Assembly: GCA_028701645.1 (NCBI GenBank) | Contig: JAQVQI010000006.1 | Coordinates: 1 to 22,634 of the forward strand | Direction of reading: 5' to 3' | From: Candidatus Shapirobacteria bacterium | GTDB taxonomy: Bacteria; Patescibacteriota; Microgenomatia; UBA12405 | DNA length: 22,634 nt | In this document: positions 15,401 through 21,080 of the stretch, in pieces | Layout of the letters: every line of letters begins with the position of its first letter | Numbering within the stretch: position 1 is the stretch's first letter | Notes under the pieces: model-generated | Database searches by the model: none | What the model was told of the DNA's origin: nothing | What the model saw: only the letters and a program-made list of their open reading frames with translations | Translations under genes and position numbers: made by a program

Positions 15401-16188
15401 AAGAAAATATCAGCTTTAAATTGAGATAAATAAAAGCTTTCTTCATCAGAAATTGTTGATAACACTTCAATAGATTGAATTTTATCTTCCAAATATTTGA
15501 TTAAACCTTCAATTCGATTTTTCTCGGTTATAGCTTTATTTTCTAATTTTTGAAGATCTTGCTTGAGACGAACATCGCGTTCTTCTCTGGCAATGTTTAA
15601 TTGATCTTTATTTTTGATTTTGTCTTTTAAATCATTCTTTTCTTTTTCTGTTTCTTCAGTTTTTATCTCAATATTTTTTTTGGTATTAAGGTCAATTTCC
15701 TCGATTCTCTTTTGTGAATGCATTCGTAAATTTTCTAAAGCTTCTTTTCTTTTAGAATCATCTACTGAAGTCACTAAGTATTTGGTGAAATAAACAACTG
15801 ACTCAAGGTCTTTTTGAGGAATGTCTAAAATTACCCCAATTGGAGATGGAGTGTTGCGAAGATACCAAAGGTGGGTAACTGGAGCGGCTAGAGTTATATG
15901 ACCCATTCGTTCGCGTCGGACTTTAGAGACAGTTACTTCAACTCCACATCGATCACAAATAACACCTTTAAATCTTATTTTTTTATATTTACCACAATAA
16001 CATTCGTAATCTCTTGAAGGTCCAAAGATTTTTTCACAAAATAAGCCGTCTTTTTCGGGACGCCAACTTCGATAATTAATTGTCTCAGGTTTGGTTACTT
16101 CGCCGTTTGACCAGCTAAGTATGTCCTCTGGAGAAGCCAATTTAATTTGTAGTCCAGAAAAATCGATCATGCTTTTAAATTTAAACAT
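12463..16188 (-). CDS. rpoC: DNA-directed RNA polymerase subunit beta-prime
   Basis: 1241-residue catalytic subunit. The N-terminal zinc site has Cys at about 63, 65, 78 and 81 (ECYCG, CDRCG). A Lys/Glu-rich, probably coiled-coil insertion spans about 146-241, before the FTAKMGAESL segment. The active site NADFDGDQM starts at residue 545 with D547, D549 and D551 for the catalytic Mg ion. The second zinc region (TCIAETGLCQHCYGW) is followed by VAAQSVGEPGTQLTLRTKHTGG, which includes the trigger-loop area. The start ATG overlaps the rpoB stop (TAATG) behind a strong Shine-Dalgarno sequence, so it is made in step with RpoB. The protein is shorter than the 1407 residues of E. coli because the large C-terminal insertion of Proteobacteria is absent. 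Confidence 0.97.
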   Translation of the reverse strand: MFKFKSMIDFSGLQIKLASPEDILSWSNGEVTKPETINYRSWRPEKDGLFCEKIFGPSRDYECYCGKYKKIRFKGVICDRCGVEVTVSKVRRERMGHITLAAPVTHLWYLRNTPSPIGVILDIPQKDLESVVYFTKYLVTSVDDSKRKEALENLRMHSQKRIEEIDLNTKKNIEIKTEETEKEKNDLKDKIKNKDQLNIAREERDVRLKQDLQKLENKAITEKNRIEGLIKYLEDKIQSIEVLSTISDEESFYLSQFKADIFFTAKMGAESLAQVLSEINITETLKNLKKELAKTSSKIKKKKIMYKIRILSGMEENKIKPGSMVLTYVPVIPPDLRPMVQLTGGRFATSDLNDLYRRLINRNNRLKKLLKLGAPEIILRNEKRMLQESVDILIDAQKSSKNKRKTSKRVPRSLSDLLRGKKGRFRRNLLGKRVDYSGRSVIVVGPELKLDQVGLPKEIALEMFRPFVLRELMVSGIAPNIKSAKNLIDHRVTEVYDILEKVTADKYVLLNRAPTLHKLSIQAFKPVLVDGLAIRLHPCVCKGFNADFDGDQMGVHLPLSVASQEEAKKLMLPSRNLLKPADSSPISIPAQGMAVGCYYITSIRSQDLEKVSTADFKNVPIFADKAEVSLAYQSGKIELRELVAVRINGEIIKTTFGRIWFNQILPKEFSYLNEAMAGSKALNDLVVKSLEIAGRIKTVKLIDSLKEIGFKGFTLSGISLSMDDCGYLPGKNKIITEANKQVAEIEENFKMGLISNDEKKRLSQNLWLEKTEEIAEKTWATLDIDSPIRIVSNAGIKRASKDQIKQLSGMRGLMVDPTGKIVQLPTKSNFREGLSVFEYVTGARGTRKGLADTALKTADAGYLTRRLVDAAHISIIRQEDCGTEKFITIESQEKGRERYYGRRIIGRVLANDILSPKTKKVLLEKGTLLDNNDVDLIEKNEVLSVDVRSPLTCIAETGLCQHCYGWDLSTRKMVQIGVPVGVVAAQSVGEPGTQLTLRTKHTGGVVGVDVTQGLPRVQELFEIRMPKLPSPLAEINGKVKVKENIDGYEIKLTGKDDNKVTKTITYILPSNANILVTDGDLVGQGTQLSSGSLDVREIMEVKGMEAAQKYLINSIQSVYESQGITIHDKHLEVIVKEMSGKIKIEDPGDTNFLYGQIVTNAVFNLANEKAKEKDGRVAKGKRILLGLIQSALTTGSWLSAASFQQTTSILTEASLLAEVDNLIGLKENVIIGRLIPVNKDQ

Positions 16189-19100
16189 TATTGTTCCTCC
16201 TTTATTTCTTCTAATATTGCCGAATCATCTTCATCGGCGATGGTTAACTCTGAAGATATTTCAGATTCAATGGCTTCGTCCATTGGAATTTTGACTTCAA
16301 AACCTTCTGTTTTTATCTCTTCAGAAAGTGTTTCTTCTTCAGTATTGGTATCTTCTAGTGGTTGGACAATTCCAACGGGAGAAATATCCAAACAAAGACC
16401 AGCCAATTCTTTAGTTAAGACTTTAAACGATTCAGGAATCGCCGGTTCTGGGATAACTTCACCCTTTATAATAGACTGGAAAGCATGAGTTCTACCTTCG
16501 ATGTCGTCAGATTTAAGAGTTAACATTTCTTGAAGAGTGTGAGCAGCACGATGTGCTTCAAGTGCCCAAACTTCCATTTCTCCAAGACGTTGGCCACCCA
16601 TACGAGCTTTACCGCCTAATGGTTGTTGAGTAACCAAAGAATAAGGTCCGGTTGATCGAGAATGTACTTTGTCATCAACCATATGAACTAGCTTTAGAAT
16701 ATAACCCACTCCGACAACTGATTGTTGGTCAAAAGGTTGACCAGTACGACCATCATATAGTTGAACTTTCCCGTTTTTATTTAACCCTGCTGCTTCAAGT
16801 TCGTTACCAATTTTTGTTTCAGAAATTTTTTCAAAAACAGGGACAGCGTATTTTTTGTTGAGATAAAGACCAGCATGAGCTAAGGTAGTTTCTAGAATCT
16901 GACCTAAATTCATACGAGAAATAACTGAAATTGGAGACATAACTAAATCGACTGGGGTACCATCGGCAGTGTGAGGCATGTCATATTGTGGCCAAACACG
17001 ACCAATTACACCTTTATTTCCATGTCTTCCGGCAATTTTGTCACCTTCTTGAATTCTTCTTATCTGAGCAACGTAAACTTTAACAACTTTATTTACACCA
17101 GGATCAAGTTCGTCGCCTTCGTCACGACCAAGAATTTCAACTTTTATAACCACACCACCTTCGCCATTTGGAACTCGAAGCGATGTATCTTTAACTTCGC
17201 GAGCTTTTTCACCAAAGATGGCACGTAATAATCGTTCTTCGGCTGATAATTCTTTTTCTCCTCGGGGTTCAACTTTACCAACTAAAATATCATTAGGACC
17301 AACAATGGCACCAATCATGACAATTCCGTCATTGGTTAATTTGGCTAATTCGTTTTCTGAGACATTAGGGATATCTTTGGTTAGCTCTTCGGAACCTAAT
17401 TTGGTTTCAACAACTTGAGCTTGATATTCATAAATTTGAATATTAGTCAAAACGTCTTCTTTGACGAGTCTATCTGAAATTAAGAAGGAATCTTCGTAGT
17501 TTAAACCATCAAGTTCAGCGTAAGCAACTAATAAATTTTGACCAATAGATAATTCACCACCATCAGTGGATGGACCGTCAACTAACAAGTCCCCGGCTTT
17601 AACAATGTCACCAACATTAACAACTGCTTTCTGGTTGTAACAAGTACCATAAGGTGAAGTTCGGTCAAATTTGACTAAGTAATAAGTTTCAGATTTTCCA
17701 TCTTGGCTAATTTCACTTTGATCGTGACGCTGGGTGGTTATCTTTTTATCGAGAGTAACGATAATTTTACTACCATCAACATAAGATACTTTACCAGAAT
17801 GATTGGCTAAAATTGTTCTACCCATAGAGGTGGCAACTGGTTGTTCTATACCAGTACCAACTATTGGTGCTTGTGGAGAAACCAATGGAACAGCTTGTGT
17901 CTGCATATGGGATCCCATTAGAGCACGGGTCGCATCATCATGGTTAACAAAAGGAATTAAAGCGGCAGAAGCACCGACGATTTGATTTGGGACTAAATCA
18001 ATATATTGAACTTGGTCAATTGGTCCTTCAATAAATTCACCTCGATAGCGAATTGGAACCCATTTTTGGTCAGTTATGTTGTTTTCATCAAAATGAATAC
18101 CTAGATGAGTAATTTTCTTGTCATATTCATCGTCGGCGTCTAAGTAAGAATAATCATCTGAAATAGTATAACCACCTTTAACTTTTTCTAAGGTTCTAAA
18201 AGGGGCCTGGATAAATCCGTATTTATCAACCTTGGAATAAAGAGCTAAATAAGTAACCAAACCAATATTTGGACCTTCAGGAGAACGAACGGTACAAATA
18301 CGTCCATATTGAGAACTGTGAACGTCTCTGATTGAGAAAGCAGCACGTTCTCTGGTCAAACCACCAACACCAACAACAGTTACTCGGCGGAGTAAATCAA
18401 GTTCGGCCAATGGATTGGTTTGGTCTAAGATGGCTGATAATTGATTTGATCTAAAAAATGTATTTAAGGTAGAAATCAAAGGTTGAGGGTTTATCATTTG
18501 GCTAGGAGCAGGCTTTTCTTTGGTAGAAATTAAGCTCATTCTCTCTTTTACCATTCGTTCAAAACGCGCCAAAGCCGGACGAATTGCAATTTGAGAAACG
18601 ATTTCTCCACAACGTCGGAGTCGTCGGTTGGCCAAACTATCAATATCGTCAAGACGAGTAACCTCCCCTTTTTGTAATTGAATTAGATATTTGACAGTCG
18701 CAACTAAATCCTCTTTTCTTAAAATCCAATTTTCTTTGTTGGAATCATCAAAATTAAACCCAAATTTTTTGTTTATTTTATATCGGCCAACATTGCCAAG
18801 TTCATAAGTTCGTAAATCAAAAAATCTTTCATTGAAAAATCTTTGAGCATTTTCCAAAACAACTGGTTCTCCGGGTCGAAGTTTTCGATAAAATTCCAAA
18901 ACAGCTTCTTCACTGGTTTTGGAAATGTCTGCTTGAATTGTTTGGGAAATAAAGTCGCTAAATTCAGTGATTAATTGTTTGTCACCCATTTGACAGGCAG
19001 CTCTTAATAAAATAGTTGCAGGAAATTTCTTTTTTCTATCGATTCTAGCAAAAATTACGTCTTTTTTACCAACAAAGAATTCGAGCCATGAACCCTTATT

Positions 19101-19574
19101 TGGTCGAAGTTCGGCGTTATATAATGTTTTTCCGGTAGCTGGGTCGTTTTCGCCAGTGAAATAGACACCAGGAGAACGAACTAATTGATTAATTACCCCT
19201 CTTTCAATACCATTAATAATAAAGGTTCCTTCATCAGTCATGGTTGGCAAATTAAGGAAGAAGACGTCTTCTTCTCGAACATTGCCAGTTCTTTTATTAG
19301 TTAAAGTGGCTTTAATACGGACAGGGATAGTATAGTTTAGACCTTTTTTCTTAGCGACTTCGGGAGTTACAGTAATAGGATCATAGGTAAGTTCACCCAA
19401 ATCAAGTTGCCAGTTATTTCCGGTGTAATCGGAGATGGGAGTAATTGCTTGGATGGTTTCTTTTAGTTCTCGATCGAGAAAATCTTTCCAGGATTCTTTT
19501 TGAACATGGATTAAATCTAACTTAGGAATATTTGGGTATTTTGTACCCCATTGAGTTCGTTTTACGGAAGGCAT
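16188..19574 (-). CDS. rpoB: DNA-directed RNA polymerase subunit beta
   Basis: 1128 residues from the ATG at 19574 (MPSVKRTQWGTKYPNIPKLD). An in-frame TTG at 19607 would add 11 residues but falls within the leader hairpin, so it is not preferred. Recognisable blocks are RGVINQLVRSPGVYF, the rifampicin pocket region FFRSNQLSAILDQTNPL, GLTRERAAFSIRDVH, RSPEGPNIGL, the catalytic-centre segments EGDKIAGRHGNKGV and PHTADGTPVDLV, and the C-terminal GGKARMGGQRLGEMEVWALEAHRAAH. After VQPLED comes an acidic tail of about 54 residues not found in compact RpoB proteins I know. Rifampicin-contact positions are substituted. It heads an rpoB-rpoC-rpsL-rpsG set; rplKAJL genes are not upstream. Confidence 0.97.
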   Translation of the reverse strand: MPSVKRTQWGTKYPNIPKLDLIHVQKESWKDFLDRELKETIQAITPISDYTGNNWQLDLGELTYDPITVTPEVAKKKGLNYTIPVRIKATLTNKRTGNVREEDVFFLNLPTMTDEGTFIINGIERGVINQLVRSPGVYFTGENDPATGKTLYNAELRPNKGSWLEFFVGKKDVIFARIDRKKKFPATILLRAACQMGDKQLITEFSDFISQTIQADISKTSEEAVLEFYRKLRPGEPVVLENAQRFFNERFFDLRTYELGNVGRYKINKKFGFNFDDSNKENWILRKEDLVATVKYLIQLQKGEVTRLDDIDSLANRRLRRCGEIVSQIAIRPALARFERMVKERMSLISTKEKPAPSQMINPQPLISTLNTFFRSNQLSAILDQTNPLAELDLLRRVTVVGVGGLTRERAAFSIRDVHSSQYGRICTVRSPEGPNIGLVTYLALYSKVDKYGFIQAPFRTLEKVKGGYTISDDYSYLDADDEYDKKITHLGIHFDENNITDQKWVPIRYRGEFIEGPIDQVQYIDLVPNQIVGASAALIPFVNHDDATRALMGSHMQTQAVPLVSPQAPIVGTGIEQPVATSMGRTILANHSGKVSYVDGSKIIVTLDKKITTQRHDQSEISQDGKSETYYLVKFDRTSPYGTCYNQKAVVNVGDIVKAGDLLVDGPSTDGGELSIGQNLLVAYAELDGLNYEDSFLISDRLVKEDVLTNIQIYEYQAQVVETKLGSEELTKDIPNVSENELAKLTNDGIVMIGAIVGPNDILVGKVEPRGEKELSAEERLLRAIFGEKAREVKDTSLRVPNGEGGVVIKVEILGRDEGDELDPGVNKVVKVYVAQIRRIQEGDKIAGRHGNKGVIGRVWPQYDMPHTADGTPVDLVMSPISVISRMNLGQILETTLAHAGLYLNKKYAVPVFEKISETKIGNELEAAGLNKNGKVQLYDGRTGQPFDQQSVVGVGYILKLVHMVDDKVHSRSTGPYSLVTQQPLGGKARMGGQRLGEMEVWALEAHRAAHTLQEMLTLKSDDIEGRTHAFQSIIKGEVIPEPAIPESFKVLTKELAGLCLDISPVGIVQPLEDTNTEEETLSEEIKTEGFEVKIPMDEAIESEISSELTIADEDDSAILEEIKEEQ
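16196..16203 (-). promoter_or_regulatory. Strong Shine-Dalgarno of rpoC
   Basis: On the minus strand AAAGGAGG lies 7 bases before the rpoC ATG, inside the last codons of rpoB. It decides the start at 16188 over the internal ATG six codons further in. Confidence 0.85.
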
Positions 19575-19602
19575 CAAGTGTATATAATTTGTAATAAGTA
19601 GA

Positions 19603-19659
19603 TCCAATCACAGCTTTGGAGTTGTGGTGGACAGGCAAGTTATGTACCAACCGCTCGCC
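19603..19659 (-). ncRNA. GC-rich, probably folded 5' leader of rpoB mRNA
   Basis: Between the promoter and the rpoB start, the minus strand has a block of about 55% G+C by hand count in otherwise AT-rich DNA. Hairpin 1 (19634-19659) pairs GGCGA with TTGCC and GTT with AAC around a 7-base loop. Hairpin 2 (19603-19631) pairs TCCA with TGGA and CACAAC with GCTGTG (one mismatch) around TCCAAA. No open reading frame explains the block. A regulatory leader is inferred. No T-run follows, so it does not look like a classical attenuator. No known riboswitch or ribosomal-protein leader was recognised. Confidence 0.5.
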
Positions 19660-19670
19660 AGAATGTAGGT

Positions 19671-19699
19671 ATTATAACCCCAGTGTCAACACTTGGCAA
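19671..19699 (-). promoter_or_regulatory. Sigma-70 type promoter of rpoB with a dyad in its spacer
   Basis: Minus strand: TTGCCA (19694-19699), 17 bases, then a perfect TATAAT (19671-19676). This is the best promoter in the window. Transcription should start near 19664, giving a leader of about 90 nt. The spacer contains the inverted repeat AGTGT-TG-ACACT (19682-19693), placed directly after the -35 box where a repressor could bind. It lies in the gap between the membrane-protein gene that ends at 19721 and rpoB. Confidence 0.8.
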
Positions 19700-19720
19700 T
19701 GGGTAGAAACAAAGTCTAAG

Positions 19721-20518
19721 TTAGTTAGAATTTTTTGCGTTATTAGTTGGAGTAACTGTTGGGGAAATTGTAGCTGAAGAAGTAGAAACACTGGTGTTGC
19801 AATCTTTTTCGGTACAGGTAATATTGTTGGCAGAGACACAGGTACAGGTATTACAGCCGTCAGCTGAGAGAAAGGATTGGTCAAGAGAGTAAATAAAACC
19901 ATTCAATTCACAAGTAATATTAGATTGAACTGGAACACTGGTTGGGGTGGTTTTTATTTCAGGATTAGTTTTTTGAGAAGGGTTAAAAACAAAATAAGCT
20001 AAACCGACAGCAACAGCGATAAAAATAAGTAAAGAAAGGGTAAAAATTACTTTTAAAAAGCTAGATGTTTTAGGTTTGTCTGGGTTAGAATTTACAACAC
20101 TATTGGTGGTGTTATAAGAAAGAACTTCGTCAATTTTTTGTTTGATATCTTGTGGACTTTCGGGTGAAAGTTGAGAGGTTTCTATATTAGTATCAGTTTC
20201 TATTTTTTCGTCTAGTTTAGACTCAAGTTCTAGTTCTTGGTTTAATTCTATACTTGGGTCGGTAAAATCTTTTGAATCTAGTTTGTTTTCTTCTATTAAT
20301 TTGGAATCATCTAAATCCTCCGGCAGGCTTTCTGAAGGATTTAAACTGTCATCTAAAGAAATCGGGGTGGGAGTGTCAATTGGAGTAGAATTAAAATCTT
20401 TGAGACTACCACTAACGGTTTCGTCGTTATTTTCTGGTTTTATTGAGGACGCATATTGATTTAATAGATCTTGATCGTTAGTTGATTGAGTTTTTTGATT
20501 ATCATTTTGATTGTTCAT
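19721..20518 (-). CDS. Single-pass membrane protein with pacifastin-like six-cysteine extracellular module
   Basis: 265 residues; function not recognised. Residues 1 to about 150 are acidic, Ser/Asp/Glu-rich and probably disordered in the cytoplasm. One membrane helix lies at about 154-178. Outside it, residues 203-240 hold six cysteines: C203, then 18 residues, C222-N-T-C225-T-C227, 7 residues, C235-T-E-K-D-C240. The C2-C6 part follows the pacifastin signature (C-N-x-C-x-C, C-T-x3-C), and the DGCNTCTC core also recalls VWC-type modules. A Thr/Ser/Pro-rich tail ends the protein. It is divergent from the secreted Ig-like gene and lies directly upstream of the rpoB promoter. The start at 20518 has only a distant GAG as a possible ribosome binding site. 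Confidence 0.75.
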   Translation of the reverse strand: MNNQNDNQKTQSTNDQDLLNQYASSIKPENNDETVSGSLKDFNSTPIDTPTPISLDDSLNPSESLPEDLDDSKLIEENKLDSKDFTDPSIELNQELELESKLDEKIETDTNIETSQLSPESPQDIKQKIDEVLSYNTTNSVVNSNPDKPKTSSFLKVIFTLSLLIFIAVAVGLAYFVFNPSQKTNPEIKTTPTSVPVQSNITCELNGFIYSLDQSFLSADGCNTCTCVSANNITCTEKDCNTSVSTSSATISPTVTPTNNAKNSN

Positions 20519-20524
20519 AAAATA

Positions 20525-20576
20525 ATATTCTCATCTTCGGTCAAATATTGCAAATTAAAATTAGGAGTATTAGTAT
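20525..20576. promoter_or_regulatory. Possible divergent promoters sharing a palindromic TTGCAA
   Basis: The 63-base divergent spacer has TTGCAA at 20548-20553, which reads the same on both strands. Plus strand: 17 bases then TAGTAT (20571-20576). Minus strand: 17 bases then GAATAT (20525-20530). Both -10 boxes are weak. The plus-strand start of transcription would fall on or next to the ATG at 20582, so leaderless expression is possible. Confidence 0.35.
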
Positions 20577-20581
20577 TAATT

Positions 20582-21064
20582 ATGATAAATAAAGTGAAAT
20601 TTTTTTGTTTGATGCTAATTTTATTTTTATTTTCAGGAAATGATGTTTTGGCTGGAGGTTTTAAATTAAAATCAATTGGGTCGGTGGATACCAGTGGACG
20701 ACAAATATCTCATTGGTGGTATACCGGGTCGGTGGCAACCATGAACGGAGAAGCTGCTGCAGGAGAAACAGTCACGGTTTCAATAAATGGAACTGAAGCG
20801 ACGACTACCGCTGACAGTGAAGGTAACTGGACTTATGTACCAGAAGCACTAACTGATGGTGATCATGAGATAAAGCTGACTAGTGGTGGTTCGACAATCA
20901 GTTTTACGTTAACCATGGGGACTGAAAACGTTGATTGGGATGCAGTTAATAGTGGAGGTGGAGAAACATTGCCGGCCGCAGGAGTATTATTTCCAACACT
21001 GGGTCTAAGTATGATCGGTGGGGTGTTTGTGTTGATATCAAAAAAGCTCACTAAACAAATCTAA
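20582..21064 (+). CDS. Secreted Ig-like domain protein with LPAAG sortase-like C-terminal signal
   Basis: 160 residues from the ATG at 20582. A signal peptide occupies residues 1-24 (basic start, hydrophobic core, cleavage after DVLA). Residues about 35-112 resemble bacterial Ig-like folds of surface proteins: GETVTVSING, TADSEGNWTYVPEALTDGDHEIKLT. The C-terminus has L130-P-A-A-G134, a hydrophobic segment of about 19 residues, then KK and a short basic end, the three-part layout of a sortase sorting signal. The protein is thus probably anchored at the surface; its partner is unknown. AGGAG occurs upstream but 14 bases from the ATG, too far for a usual ribosome binding site. Longer in-frame reading upstream gives no better start. 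miaB follows 16 bases later on the same strand. Confidence 0.7.
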   Translation: MINKVKFFCLMLILFLFSGNDVLAGGFKLKSIGSVDTSGRQISHWWYTGSVATMNGEAAAGETVTVSINGTEATTTADSEGNWTYVPEALTDGDHEIKLTSGGSTISFTLTMGTENVDWDAVNSGGGETLPAAGVLFPTLGLSMIGGVFVLISKKLTKQI

Positions 21065-21080
21065 TTTGGTAAAATGAGTG

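Noticed and set aside
19575..19607. TTG start 11 codons upstream in rpoB
   Set aside because: No ribosome binding site, it lies in the proposed leader hairpin, and MPSVKRTQWG at 19574 looks like a normal beta-subunit start.
19684..19689. Perfect TTGACA next to the rpoB -10 box
   Set aside because: Only 7 bases from TATAAT, too close to act as a -35; TTGCCA at 17 bases fits. The TTGACA arises from the inverted repeat.
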